A DNA stretch of 64,000 nucleotides from Sphingomonas sp. (GCF_013812825.1 NZ_JACCSU010000076.1:16058-80057); one strand, 5' to 3'; shown: positions 18,538-28,584, counted from the first letter of the stretch. A program made the numbers and translations. Notes: generated by a model not told the origin, from the letters alone.

Positions 18538-20034
18538 ATGCTTGTGTTCCCTAAGATTGCAGGGCCAGCTCTGCTGGTTATGGCCGTTCTGTCGGCTGGA
18601 TGCGCCCAGCTTGGGATCAAGTCTATTCCCTGGTGGCAGAGCACGGACGTTCACGATGTCCAGACGATGGATTTCCTGAGGAGAACACCCTCTGTTGATG
18701 CGATTCTCGGCGAAGGTCTGTCGCTAAAAGATATGGATGATGACGAGCGGCTTGTAGGTCTTTCCGTTTCCGGCGGCGGTGCTCGCGCTGCAGCGTTCAC
18801 GTTGGGTGTTTTGACCGGTATTGAGGAACTTGGGAATAACCGCGCCGCGGCGTTGCGGCAGTCCAGCCCGCTCGACAAACTCGACTTCATCTCGTCCAAC
18901 TCCGGGGGCAGCTGGGCTGTCGCCGCTTACGTTGTCGACCGCGCCAAGAGAAAAGATCGATACTATAGTGTTCGCGAAGCCGTGAGTGAGCGGCTCGGGC
19001 TTGCTTTTGTGAAAATGAGCCGGGGCCGGGTTCCCTGTTGGAGTCGCGCAATGCGCGAGCACCTGTTTGGAAGAAGCACGTTTCGCAACGTGTATTCTGC
19101 TTCAAATCCGGTGCCTCTCCCACGGGTGTATCTCAATGCGGCGCTGATGCCGGCGCACTCGCCCTTCGTCTTCACCGACGCATTCCTCAGTTATTATCAA
19201 GTGAAGCACTTCGGTGCCTGCTGGAACGACTGGACGCCTCCTGTGAATCGCATTGCCGATGTGCCAATCGCGTTCGCAGCATCAGCGAGCGGGACGGTAC
19301 CGGGATTCTACACTGCTTTTGCAACCACGGGTCTTTGCAAAGAGGATTCGCACCTGCGCGAGAGTTCATTTTGTCATGCGACTCAAAAGGGTGGACCGCG
19401 GTCGTTTCTAAGAATCTCAGATGGTGGTCTTTACGACAACATTGCCTACAAGACCGCCTACGAGGTGATGCTGAGCGAGAGGGGGCGCTCCCCAGGCATC
19501 AGGAAGTCGATGATACTTGTGAACTCTGGCACCTCTGCCGACTTGCAGACGGTAAGCGAGAAGGATCTGCGCAAAAGCTTTCTCGCCACGACCGCAATGA
19601 ACGGTGTTTTTGCCGTTCAGGATTCAACATTTCAGCGGCTTTATAGCAGGATGTTCGAGTCCGTCGGAGTGGACAAGACTGTTTTGCTAGATTTCTACAG
19701 CTTGGCCAAGTTTCCCACTGGTAAGGACGCCTTACTTGACGGTCTGGATGAGCTCGCTTTCTTCGCGGCTCACAACGTCGACTGTTATGTGGGAGACACG
19801 CTCCAGCGGTCCGGAGGAAAGGCTTTGCCAGCCGTTGTTCCGAGCGCACGCCAGAGCTTTCATCACTTGAAACAGCGGGGCGGCGACTGCGCCTCGGAGA
19901 ATTTCTATCGCGTCGGAAACCTCTCGAAAACGACCTTTCTCGCTGATCACGAGCTCTTCACGATCATGTGGCAGCTCGGCCAGCTCGCAGTTCGTATGAA
20001 TGAACGAGAGGTACGAGCGGCGACTGCAACGTGA
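18538..20034 (+). CDS. Patatin/cPLA2-like phospholipase lipoprotein
   Basis: About 498 residues from the ATG at 18538; a TTG at 18517 would add 7 residues. The N-terminus is a lipoprotein signal (LLVMAVLSAGC). Catalytic elements: an oxyanion-type Gly loop SVSGGGARAAAF near 77-87; a nucleophile elbow SSNSGGSWAVAAY near 118-130, closer to the cPLA2 SGGSW form than the GTSAG of classical patatins; and the DGG dyad partner in RISDGGLYDN near 294. It probably hydrolyses acyl esters of phospholipids at the outer membrane or periplasm. It lies upstream of a secreted nuclease and a PhoD-like phosphatase, so phosphate scavenging is one possible context. Confidence 0.75.
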   Translation: MLVFPKIAGPALLVMAVLSAGCAQLGIKSIPWWQSTDVHDVQTMDFLRRTPSVDAILGEGLSLKDMDDDERLVGLSVSGGGARAAAFTLGVLTGIEELGNNRAAALRQSSPLDKLDFISSNSGGSWAVAAYVVDRAKRKDRYYSVREAVSERLGLAFVKMSRGRVPCWSRAMREHLFGRSTFRNVYSASNPVPLPRVYLNAALMPAHSPFVFTDAFLSYYQVKHFGACWNDWTPPVNRIADVPIAFAASASGTVPGFYTAFATTGLCKEDSHLRESSFCHATQKGGPRSFLRISDGGLYDNIAYKTAYEVMLSERGRSPGIRKSMILVNSGTSADLQTVSEKDLRKSFLATTAMNGVFAVQDSTFQRLYSRMFESVGVDKTVLLDFYSLAKFPTGKDALLDGLDELAFFAAHNVDCYVGDTLQRSGGKALPAVVPSARQSFHHLKQRGGDCASENFYRVGNLSKTTFLADHELFTIMWQLGQLAVRMNEREVRAATAT

Positions 20035-20220
20035 CTTCTTGGTGAGCGGCCCCTCTGTGGGCGCTATTCGGAGCGGAAACGAGTCGAACCATCGCTTCAC
20101 ATGAAGTCTGCCCTCGCCGAGGGGGGCTACCAGTAAGTGGCGTGCAAACAGTCCGTGACAGGCGCCGTGATCCGTGTATGGTCCCGGGGTGCCGACGATC
20201 CCTTATTCGGGGAGACATCG

Positions 20221-21033
20221 ATGCGTCATCTGTTCCCGCCAATTCTGCCGGCACTCATTTTCGCCGCTCCGGCGATCGCTGCTGACAGCGAGCTCTATAC
20301 CTTCCACTGCCTGTGGGGATGCCCGGTTGGAGCACCGGCGACCAACGACACGATCGTCCGTGAAATCTACACGCTGTCTTCAAACGATTTTACAAAAATG
20401 GCCGACTGGGTCGCCTACCGGATTACGCCACAGACAATCGCCACCTCTCAGGGGGACCGAAATTACCGCATCGACAACTGGCTCGACCCGTCGGAAACCC
20501 TCGCTGAGTCCCAGTATGCCGGCGCCCCATCTGCCCTTCGCATCGACCACGGTCACCAGGCGCCGCTCGCCGCCTTCTCCGGCACGCCGCAATGGGACGA
20601 CACGAATTATAACTCGAACATGACGCCGCAGGCGTCGGCCCTCAATCAGGGACCGTGGCAGCGGCTCGAAGGACGGGAACGCAGTGCTACCCTGCAGACG
20701 GGCGGACCAGTCTTCGTTTATACTGGCCCGCTATACGAGCGGCTGATGAAACCAATGCCGGCGGGGCCGACGTATCACCGAGTGCCGTCAGGATACTGGA
20801 AGATTGTTGCACTCGGAGATGGCCGGATGAGCGCGTTCGTAATGGACCAGAACACGCCGCGCAACGCCAACCACTGCGACTATCGGGTACCGCTTCTCCA
20901 CGTGGAGCTGCGAAGCCGCCTGCAGTTTCTGCCGAGGCGCGGGACTGCCGTGCTGTCCAGCATGGATTCGCTGGTCGGCTGCACCACGCCACCTCGGCCC
21001 CTTGATCCGCCCTCCGAGATCACAACGCGCTGA
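20221..21033 (+). CDS. Secreted DNA/RNA non-specific endonuclease (NUC1, beta-beta-alpha metal fold)
   Basis: 270 residues from the ATG at 20221, which begins a clean signal peptide (MRHLFPPILPALIFAAPAIAA); an in-frame GTG at 20137 would bury it. The catalytic region shows RIDHGHQAPLAAF near 105-117, the counterpart of the DRGHxAP motif with Arg replaced by His, and NYNSNMTPQ near 128 with N-x-x-LNQGPWQRLE, supplying the metal-binding Asn. The C-terminus has a Cys pair (NHCDYR, VGCTTP). It should degrade extracellular or periplasmic nucleic acid. The DHGH variant is worth noting. Confidence 0.75.
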   Translation: MRHLFPPILPALIFAAPAIAADSELYTFHCLWGCPVGAPATNDTIVREIYTLSSNDFTKMADWVAYRITPQTIATSQGDRNYRIDNWLDPSETLAESQYAGAPSALRIDHGHQAPLAAFSGTPQWDDTNYNSNMTPQASALNQGPWQRLEGRERSATLQTGGPVFVYTGPLYERLMKPMPAGPTYHRVPSGYWKIVALGDGRMSAFVMDQNTPRNANHCDYRVPLLHVELRSRLQFLPRRGTAVLSSMDSLVGCTTPPRPLDPPSEITTR

Positions 21034-21074
21034 CAGAATGCGCTGGACCGAGGCGGAATAGCGGGGGGAGTGTA

Positions 21075-23072
21075 ATGAACGAGAAGCTGGTGGAAGAGGA
21101 GCAATCGACGACAGCTCCGGCCCAGGAGATACTTCTGGGGCCGTTTCTGGGCTACGTCACATCGTCAACTATCCGGATCTGGTTGCACCTCGAGGGCGGG
21201 CCGCCGGAACTTTGGGTTACAGCACATCCTGGAAACCCGTTCGCAGAACCAGTAGCAAGGGAGCCGATCAAGTTTGATGCCGACAGAATGTTCACCGGCT
21301 GGACTGATCTCGGAGCGCTCACGCCGGACACCAAATATTTCTATCGCTTCTGGACCAACCCGGCCGCTTCAGTCCCATTTGCAATCACAGGGCTCACTGA
21401 CGACGATTTGCACTTTTGGACTTTGTCCGAAGATCCGGACGCGCAGATAGATTTCGTAGTCATGAGCTGCCACAACCCGACGGTTGCCGGAAAAGACGGG
21501 TTCGACGGCCACGCGATCTGGGCCGACATTCCTCAGATCATTTCCCGTCACAGCAATCGCAACGTCCGTTTCGCCTTGTTGGTGGGCGATCAGGTCTACG
21601 CCGACGAATGGCAGAATCGGATTCTACGTGAGCCGGCGGAAGAAGGTCGCCTAAAGCTCTATCTCGAAGCGTATCGTTTGTACTGGAGCAATATCTACTA
21701 TCGCCGCGTGATGTGCCGTCTGCCGGCTGTGATGATCTGGGATGATCACGACATCACCGATGGTTGGGGGTCTGAAGAAAAGTCGTTTGAGGGAGATTCG
21801 CCCACCTTCAAGCCAGAGTGGCAGGGACTGTTTGAGGCTGCTTTCAAAACTTTCTGCATCATGCAAGCCAGCCGGAATCCTCCGCCGCTGGCCGAAAATC
21901 CCCGGGACGGCCTGGACTTCGCGTTTCGGGCGGGACGCTGGGGTTTTCTGTTTCTTGACCTGCGAACCAACCGCAATTGGCGCCGAAGTCAGCTGATCAC
22001 AGAAGAGCAGAGTGGGCGGATTCGAGCATGGGTTGAGGCAAACCGCGAAGCAATGTCGACGCTCTTCGTGATCAGTCCGGTGGTCTTCTCCCACGGTAGT
22101 CCGCTGCTGGAGAATTACACGGTCAAGGCCTGGCCCTATGTTATGTGGGTGGTCGATAAAGTTGCCGGTATGACGCGCTGGGGAAAAGGGCTGCAGACGA
22201 GGTTCTGGAAGTCAGTTGGAGATATTCGCGACGACATCCGTGATTCCTGGAGCAGCCCGGAGAATGCGTCTCAGGCGGACGCTATGCTCGATTACCTCTT
22301 CGGCCTGCAAAATGCGAAGAAAGATCCGGTCGCTGTAGTGGTCATCAGCGGGGATATCCACACGTCCGGCTACGCCAACATTTACTCGTCTGACCCCGCT
22401 CATACTAGCCGGCCGACGATCCCGCACATCACCTCGAGTTCGGTTAGCTACACACCTTTCAACTGGTTGCTCGAAGCGATCTACCGGCACTCGAGCAAGA
22501 CGATCCAACTTGGCAAGAAGGGGTCGTACAGTTCGCAGGTTAGTCATCATTTTACGTCACGAAGTGTCGCAGTTCTGTCCCTTCGTCCGATGAAGATCCC
22601 GGGCGACTTCCAGCTCAAGGTCAAATATTATCTTGAGGGATATCCGGAGCCACAGACATTGATCTTCGATCTTGAGCAGACGTCACACCGCGAAGATATT
22701 TCCTGGGCCGCCCAGGAGAGGCTTTTCGCGCGCGAGTATGCGCCAACGACTTCGGTCAATGTTGATGCGCTCCTGCGCGAAAAAGCCAGTGCGGCGCCGA
22801 AGGATCTCAACTGGCAGGAATCCATTGTCGATCTGATGAAGCTGTTCGGACTGGACAGCGGCTTGGACGCACGAAAACGGCTGGCGCGCGCATGGGGTTA
22901 CGAAGGAAAACTCGAGGGCTCCGAAAGAATGAACCTTTTCCTTCACCGTGAGATTATCAGACGCTTCATTGCAGCCGGCGGCAGCGTACCCGGCGGTCTC
23001 GACGCGTTGCCCACCGCTGACAGTCCTTCGGCCGCAACCGCCAACGCATCAGAGGCCGAACCGGAAACTTAG
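21075..23072 (+). CDS. PhoD-like metallophosphatase
   Basis: 665 residues, ATG preceded by GGGGGGAG. An Fn3-like N-terminal domain (about 18-110) precedes the metallophosphatase core with MSCHNP near 131, LVGDQVYADEW near 169, IWDDHDITDGWG near 221, DLRTNR near 297 and VVISGDIHTSGYAN near 422, the usual PhoD metal ligands. The C-terminal 150 residues are unrecognised. No twin-arginine or Sec signal is visible, unlike secreted PhoD enzymes, so it may act in the cytosol or be exported otherwise. It begins 41 bases after the secreted nuclease and is probably co-transcribed with it. Confidence 0.8.
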   Translation: MNEKLVEEEQSTTAPAQEILLGPFLGYVTSSTIRIWLHLEGGPPELWVTAHPGNPFAEPVAREPIKFDADRMFTGWTDLGALTPDTKYFYRFWTNPAASVPFAITGLTDDDLHFWTLSEDPDAQIDFVVMSCHNPTVAGKDGFDGHAIWADIPQIISRHSNRNVRFALLVGDQVYADEWQNRILREPAEEGRLKLYLEAYRLYWSNIYYRRVMCRLPAVMIWDDHDITDGWGSEEKSFEGDSPTFKPEWQGLFEAAFKTFCIMQASRNPPPLAENPRDGLDFAFRAGRWGFLFLDLRTNRNWRRSQLITEEQSGRIRAWVEANREAMSTLFVISPVVFSHGSPLLENYTVKAWPYVMWVVDKVAGMTRWGKGLQTRFWKSVGDIRDDIRDSWSSPENASQADAMLDYLFGLQNAKKDPVAVVVISGDIHTSGYANIYSSDPAHTSRPTIPHITSSSVSYTPFNWLLEAIYRHSSKTIQLGKKGSYSSQVSHHFTSRSVAVLSLRPMKIPGDFQLKVKYYLEGYPEPQTLIFDLEQTSHREDISWAAQERLFAREYAPTTSVNVDALLREKASAAPKDLNWQESIVDLMKLFGLDSGLDARKRLARAWGYEGKLEGSERMNLFLHREIIRRFIAAGGSVPGGLDALPTADSPSAATANASEAEPET

Positions 23073-23229
23073 GCTGGTCGCTGGCAACCAATTGCCCGGT
23101 TACGATACGTGGGTCTAACGAAAGGAAACGTCAGGTGGAGCCCCCGCCGGTTAACATACCACTCGTTACCGGTGGCCGCCGGCGCGCCCCACACGTGTTG
23201 CATGGCCCCGCTGTCAAACTCCGGGTCGG

Positions 23230-24837
23230 TTATGGCGTTCTGTTGATCTCAAAACTGGTGCCGACAAACAGATTGATGTTGCACGACTTCTTGAGCTCCA
23301 GACCTTCCTCTGTTTCGCCGCGGAACCGGCACGTATATTTTACGCCGCTGTTCAGCTTCCCTTCCGGGTCAGTAAGAAGGAATACCGGGACCTCAATACC
23401 TGGACGTTCGGTGTCGAAGGCATAGGTAAAGCGGGGAGCTATCGCGATGGCCGGCAGATACCAATAGCGCCGTAACTGCAGGTTGAGTCCGATGCCGGCT
23501 ACAAAGCCGGTGGTGGTGTACGGGGCCGCAAGCTTCTGGTCGGTCTTGCATATGTGGAACGTAGCTCCATCGACAGCAGGCGTGCAGATCGTCTTGCCGG
23601 AAGTTCCCTCGATGAAGTCCACTTCTCGGCGGTAGGTCAGCGAAGCGGCTGGACCAACCGTCGCCAGCTTCTCATCGTTGTGCATCAACGGCCGGTTAAG
23701 CCCGCCGTACAGTTTGACCGAAAACGGCCTGGGATGAATCTCCTCTGCTGGCGGCAGCGTCGTCACGATGACTGCGCCCGTTTTTGGGTCAATGACCGGA
23801 CGATAGCTCACCTTCTGGAAGGCGTAGCGGGCTTGCACTCCTGCGAAGGCCTCTGGTGTTCCCTTGTAACCCCAAAGCGGCGAGACAATGTCGGTCCAGT
23901 ATTGATTTGCTCGCTTGGGCTGAGACATCCACTTCACCAGCTCGTCACCTACGCACCTGGAGATCGGATCAGGCGCAAGACGGGGTCGGTCGCCAGGCGC
24001 CCCATCGGCGTTGGTCAGAGGGTCGACGAGGCTGTTTGCAAGGACACATTCCTGTCGCGCTTTCGCGAGGCCCCTGTGAACCGCAGCGACAAGCTCCACT
24101 TGTGGCACTGCCGGCATGCGACCCCATTCAAACCCTCCGACGATGCCTACGCCCGAAGCGAAGTTGGACTCCGTAAGATCGATCAATGGCGCGTCACCAC
24201 TTGATCCAGTGCGACCAAACCCACCGACCCAGTAGCGGTTGTAGGTCGCTGCGTAAGCAGTCTCCCGATCGCTGGCTGCGGTCTTCAGTGCTCGCGCCGT
24301 ACGAGAAAGAACAGCCTCAATCTGCTCACTTCCTTTGGTTCCTGTGAATTGTGCACTGAGGTTAGTGATGGTCTCGTAGTCAGTGGCACGGGTCAGCCCA
24401 AGGCAATGGTACACGAAGGCATTGATTCCCGCGTTAGTGCCGGGCTCGTTTGAATAGCTGCTTTCCTTCTTCTGTCGGTCCGCAGCCCCCGTCTGCACCA
24501 TGTAGTCGCCGATAGACCCTTGCGAGCCGCCCGCATCACAGGCTGGCATCGTTGCTGGACGAGGGACCGGCGCGCGCTTTGTCTCAGCCGCACGAAGCTC
24601 CGTAGCTGATTTTGGCGAACTCACCGCCGCCGGTTCAGCGGGCAAACTGCGCTTTAGGATGGCGATCGCATCGTCAGCCTTCTGCAGCGCTTCGGCTGCG
24701 GCTGCCCTCGCCTGCTCCGCCTCCGCAATTGCGGCCCGAAGTCGGGTCTCATCAAGCGGTCTACCAGGCGCCTGTGCAGCGACATCCGCAGTCCCAACTA
24801 AGGCAACGGCCCCCAAAAACATACTATAGCAATTCAT
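23230..24837 (-). CDS. Exported protein with coiled-coil N-terminus, unknown function
   Basis: 535 residues. A signal peptide (MFLGAVALVGTADVAAQA) is followed by an Ala/Glu-rich heptad stretch near 28-70 (AIAEAEQARAAAAEALQKAD). A large region follows with NAGINAFVYHCLGL and TYNRYWVGGFG. The C-terminus has alternating hydrophobic strands (RFTYAFDT, PVFLLTDPEGKLNSGVKYTC) that could be outer-membrane or beta-sandwich strands. No family is recognised. It is divergent from the cytochrome-tyrosinase operon, with a 357-base promoter region between. Confidence 0.6.
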   Translation of the reverse strand: MNCYSMFLGAVALVGTADVAAQAPGRPLDETRLRAAIAEAEQARAAAAEALQKADDAIAILKRSLPAEPAAVSSPKSATELRAAETKRAPVPRPATMPACDAGGSQGSIGDYMVQTGAADRQKKESSYSNEPGTNAGINAFVYHCLGLTRATDYETITNLSAQFTGTKGSEQIEAVLSRTARALKTAASDRETAYAATYNRYWVGGFGRTGSSGDAPLIDLTESNFASGVGIVGGFEWGRMPAVPQVELVAAVHRGLAKARQECVLANSLVDPLTNADGAPGDRPRLAPDPISRCVGDELVKWMSQPKRANQYWTDIVSPLWGYKGTPEAFAGVQARYAFQKVSYRPVIDPKTGAVIVTTLPPAEEIHPRPFSVKLYGGLNRPLMHNDEKLATVGPAASLTYRREVDFIEGTSGKTICTPAVDGATFHICKTDQKLAAPYTTTGFVAGIGLNLQLRRYWYLPAIAIAPRFTYAFDTERPGIEVPVFLLTDPEGKLNSGVKYTCRFRGETEEGLELKKSCNINLFVGTSFEINRTP

Positions 24838-25194
24838 AAATGCCCCGCAGGCAAGCAGCCATTCGCCGACTCATATGAGTCCGACGTTGGTGTTGCGGAC
24901 GTCTCCGCAACGGCCGAGCATCCGTTGCTTTGATTCCCCTGAAGTACAGAAGCTTATGAAGCGTCAGGACCGAGTCAATACATTTGTTTTGCGAAATGCC
25001 AGCAACTCGCGATCAGTGAGAACCAACCAGCGGCCGCCAACTTCAGCGCGGCCCATAGATCATCTCGCTTCGGCAGCGCTTGCAGGCTTGCATTTGCCGT
25101 TAACTCGGCGGATATTCAGTCGTCAGCGTTGCCGAATCCACCTGACCAGCAGCTACCGCAATTGTGAGCGGCAACGGTTCTGCGTGGGATTCAG
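24838..25194. other. Divergent intergenic region
   Basis: 357 bases between the coiled-coil exported protein and the di-haem cytochrome. It carries the second copy of the dispersed repeat (24893-24940). No small gene was found. Confidence 0.5.
24893..24940 (+). repeat. Dispersed intergenic repeat, copy B
   Basis: Partner of 18173-18222. The leading hairpin is perfect here: TTGCGGA-CGTC-TCCGCAA. It is then identical over CGGCCGAGCA and CCGTTGCTTTGA, apart from one base between them. Confidence 0.7.
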
Positions 25195-27339
25195 ATGGCA
25201 CTCAAAGCTGATCAGTTAGGCCGCCCCGATGTTCTCGTCCGCCGGTGCGCGAATCTCGCCCTGGTTACCGCGGCGCTCCTTTTCGGCACTGCCCTTTTGG
25301 CCCAAAGAGTCGGAACCCAGACCGCTCCCACTTACGAGCAGTTCATTCGCGGTGAGCTCAAAAACGTGGCCCCGGGACCTGCCGCGCCCAAGATAACGTT
25401 CACTGCTAAAGGCGCTCAAGTAGCTCCGGTCATTGCGCCGTTTCGCTGGCCGATGGAGCAGCTCCCAGACAACGATCCGCGGGTGAAGGAATACAGGGAG
25501 CAGCTGCGTAAGCACATCGAGGCCCAACAAGTGCTTCAAGGGCTAGATCAGACCTATCGCCAGAAGCTTGCAAGCGGCGAACGGCTGGAGCTGTTTTCCG
25601 GTTCAGGGCGGCTGCCTCGACTGGCATATATTGCCGAGCGGGCGGCGGCATGGAACAGCGAGATATTCTGGGCTCCGGCGTCCAAAGAGAGCGACGTGAA
25701 CCTCCGCTACGCTGACGAAGTACGGTCAGTTTTCGGGCTGATCCCGCAGTTCGACGTATCGCGACTGGGAAGCTTTGGGCTCGATAATGGCTACACCGCT
25801 CAGGTCGCCGCCCTCTTCGTCGAGGTGGATGGCAACCGGGTCGAACTTAAGGCCAATCCAGGCGCACCGGGCAATGCACTTCAGTTTGAACACCGCGACA
25901 GCGCGGGGTCAGTGGCCAAATGGACAACCACTGTTCCGCAATGTGACAAGCCGTCACTTGCGGGAGGTGTGACTCCCTGCGGGACCGCTTCCCGAGTTGG
26001 CAGGTATGTACGCGGAAATATTGAATGGCTTCTTCTCGCCCGCAAAACAATGCCGCGTCCTGGAGCATTAGCCGCAGACCGTTACTGGCTTCAGGATAAT
26101 CCGGAATATGCACTGCTCGGGTACATCGGATTCAACCGACAGACGGGTGAGGTCGCTTTCTTCGACGGTGCTCCAAGCCAGTCCTTTACGTGGAGCGGTC
26201 CGACGGTCGCGCCCGGAGGACGCGGGTATCAGGACGCCGCCGGCCGCGCAGTAGCGGCTCGAACTTACGATCCGACCTTCGCTGTGGATTGTGCCGCCTG
26301 CCACGACAACAAAGAGCCTAGAATTATCACCCCGTATATCAAACAGGCGCGGGTGGGCTATCGAAGTCAGGCTGCGCAGACCGCGTTCAGCCTCGGCGAT
26401 CTTTTTCCAGAAGGCCTGAGGGGGCTCAGGGCCCCGTACCGAGTCGTTGGAACAGGCTATAACACCGCGCATCGAGCAACGATTGATCGCGGTCGTATGG
26501 TCTCTGACCCAAGCGGTAACTGCACAGCTTGCCACGGGCTCACTAATCTGAACACGGCAAGGTTCGCTTCGGATTCAGTTGGTCGGTTGGGCAGCATTCC
26601 TGGAGATGCTGCACCGGAAAATGCTTTCCGCACGCCGTGGGCTTTGCGCGCGGGTGACGGCAAGATTCATCCGTGGATGCTGCCCCCGCCAAATGGAAAC
26701 GATCTGTCAGGCGAACCTCCGGGAACCGAGCTGGGAACTTCAGACTGGTCGGTGCTTCAGGCGCTCATGATGCAACCTCCCACAGATGCGCCACGCATTT
26801 ACACCTCGGCGCCTGCGCCGGAGTCTGCGCTGCTCGACTCCACACGAATTGGGGATGCGTTCGCTCCCGACAATTTTGCTTTGTCGTCAACCGTCAATCG
26901 TGACGGAGCTGGTCAGTTGATGGATCGAGAGGTCCATCTATCCTGGACCTACTTGAACGGTCTCGGGGCCGTGCCTGAACGCGATGACGTCCGGTTCAAT
27001 GTTGCTGTTCAGGAAGTCACCGTCGCTGCAGGTGCTCAGCCTCCCCCTCCGACGGATTATCCTTCTCTCGACGAAGTGAAAGGGATCGGTGCAAGCGAGC
27101 TTGCCCCGGGAATCTTTACGGACGGGCGGAACGTTATCTTCAGGGACCTGTCATTTGCAGGCCACAGGCGCTGGACGGACCCGCCACCAACTACAGTGCC
27201 GCGCCAATACAGACTCGTTTTTCCGGCTGCGTCGGGCAAGCGGTACCTCATACGAGTGTCGGCAAAACGGTACACGTTCGATGGTGCCGTCGAAGCATTC
27301 AGCGACAAGGATCACGTCTTCTTTATCGACGTTCAATGA
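25195..27339 (+). CDS. Di-haem cytochrome c-like protein, first gene of tyrosinase operon
   Basis: 714 residues with an N-terminal export/anchor segment (LALVTAALLFGTALLAQ, about 20-36). Two haem-binding CxxCH sites: CAACH near 365 and CTACH near 443, separated by a GDLFPEGLRGLRAPYR segment. The N-terminal 350 residues (EQFIRGELKNVAPGP...) and C-terminal 180 (including a beta-rich end) are unrecognised. It is likely periplasmic and able to pass electrons. It is followed after 12 bases by the next gene, and then by a tyrosinase and a HEAT protein in the same direction, so a redox partner role for the copper enzyme is plausible but unproven. Confidence 0.7.
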   Translation: MALKADQLGRPDVLVRRCANLALVTAALLFGTALLAQRVGTQTAPTYEQFIRGELKNVAPGPAAPKITFTAKGAQVAPVIAPFRWPMEQLPDNDPRVKEYREQLRKHIEAQQVLQGLDQTYRQKLASGERLELFSGSGRLPRLAYIAERAAAWNSEIFWAPASKESDVNLRYADEVRSVFGLIPQFDVSRLGSFGLDNGYTAQVAALFVEVDGNRVELKANPGAPGNALQFEHRDSAGSVAKWTTTVPQCDKPSLAGGVTPCGTASRVGRYVRGNIEWLLLARKTMPRPGALAADRYWLQDNPEYALLGYIGFNRQTGEVAFFDGAPSQSFTWSGPTVAPGGRGYQDAAGRAVAARTYDPTFAVDCAACHDNKEPRIITPYIKQARVGYRSQAAQTAFSLGDLFPEGLRGLRAPYRVVGTGYNTAHRATIDRGRMVSDPSGNCTACHGLTNLNTARFASDSVGRLGSIPGDAAPENAFRTPWALRAGDGKIHPWMLPPPNGNDLSGEPPGTELGTSDWSVLQALMMQPPTDAPRIYTSAPAPESALLDSTRIGDAFAPDNFALSSTVNRDGAGQLMDREVHLSWTYLNGLGAVPERDDVRFNVAVQEVTVAAGAQPPPPTDYPSLDEVKGIGASELAPGIFTDGRNVIFRDLSFAGHRRWTDPPPTTVPRQYRLVFPAASGKRYLIRVSAKRYTFDGAVEAFSDKDHVFFIDVQ

Positions 27340-27351
27340 AGGAGGGAACTC

Positions 27352-28557
27352 ATGCGGCAAGCTTTCGCACTGCTGTTGACTGTTTCTGTTTGCGCTGCCT
27401 CCGTGAGCCCCGGCGTTGCCGCGGGTCCTGATGTGATCGTTGGTTTTGTCGATGATGCGCGTGAGGACAGCCGCTTGGGAACGACTCAGGTTGGGATCAC
27501 AGCCTCCACGAATGCGTGCAACATCGGCGACCAGCCGGTGAACTGGATGCGGCTGCCGGACAAGCGCCATCCGGCGATCACCCTCAATTTATACCGGCTG
27601 CAGGATGGTCGAATGGAACAGATGGCTGCATCGTGGGTGAAGCATGGGTTCTACGCAACCAACCAGGATGATTGCTCCGGTCTGCGCGAAGTTCCTATGC
27701 CGTGCCAGCCGGGATCGGGTGGCAATCGCCTTCGCCCCGGGTGCTCCGATCTGTATACCGAGGACCTAAATGCGAACCCGGCGAACCTGGGACCCCGCAG
27801 CCGCATAGACAATCCAGCGAGCGGGGATTTCGACGGCAACAGGGCACAGGATCTGACCGGCTATCCATCCAGCATTCCGGCGGAGAGAATTCTTCTCGTT
27901 GAAGAAAGCGCGCTTGCGGCGCCGACAGCTCGATTTTTTGTCGAAGCTCATTACGTCGCGGCCGATGATGCGGTAGCCGGCAACAGCCGAAACAATGTGA
28001 CCTATCGAGAGGTAAAACCAGTTCTGAGAAACGGAAGCTGGGTGCTCCGTAACGCAAGCGAGGAGGTCCGATTGCAGCCTGCTGCCCACGCCTGGCGTGA
28101 AGCCGGTGCACAGCTGACTGAAATTGAAGGACTTGAATCGGGTATTCGCACGTTCGCACTGGTCGGCTCAAAGGCGACTCGCCTGGCGGATGGACGTTAT
28201 CGTTACGACTACCTCGTCTACAACATGAACAGTGACCTGGCGTTCAACGGATTCTCGGTTCCGGTGAGCGGGGTAGATATGAGTTCCGTCTGGTTCAAAT
28301 CGATGGCCCCAAAAGGTGAGATCTGGTCGACTTCTCCCTGGACAGGAAGAGCAGACGGAGGTCGTCTCGTCTGGAGCACTGCTGCTTATGAAGCCGATCC
28401 AAAGGCCAACGCCATACGTTGGGGAACGAGCTTCAACTTCTCTTTCGTTTCTTCCGCGGCTCCCGGCACCGCCAACGCGGTGCTGACCCGATTCAGGCGC
28501 CCTGCGGATCCGACTGCGCAGACAGTGTCAGCGAGCGTCATTGCTCCCGGGAACTGA
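27352..28557 (+). CDS. Exported protein of unknown function, tyrosinase operon
   Basis: 401 residues, ATG behind a strong GAAGGAGGG. Signal peptide MRQAFALLLTVSVCAASVSPGVAAG. The mature protein has several Cys in the first 120 residues (NACNIGD, DDCSGL, MPCQPG, PGCSDLY) that could form disulfides, and a beta-rich C-terminal half (DYLVYNMNSDLAFNGFSVPV). No family is recognised. It is the second gene of a compact four-gene operon, 12 bases after the cytochrome and 27 before the tyrosinase, so it probably works with them in the periplasm. Confidence 0.65.
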   Translation: MRQAFALLLTVSVCAASVSPGVAAGPDVIVGFVDDAREDSRLGTTQVGITASTNACNIGDQPVNWMRLPDKRHPAITLNLYRLQDGRMEQMAASWVKHGFYATNQDDCSGLREVPMPCQPGSGGNRLRPGCSDLYTEDLNANPANLGPRSRIDNPASGDFDGNRAQDLTGYPSSIPAERILLVEESALAAPTARFFVEAHYVAADDAVAGNSRNNVTYREVKPVLRNGSWVLRNASEEVRLQPAAHAWREAGAQLTEIEGLESGIRTFALVGSKATRLADGRYRYDYLVYNMNSDLAFNGFSVPVSGVDMSSVWFKSMAPKGEIWSTSPWTGRADGGRLVWSTAAYEADPKANAIRWGTSFNFSFVSSAAPGTANAVLTRFRRPADPTAQTVSASVIAPGN

Positions 28558-28584
28558 CCATGCCCAGGGTCGGACGGTAGTCTT

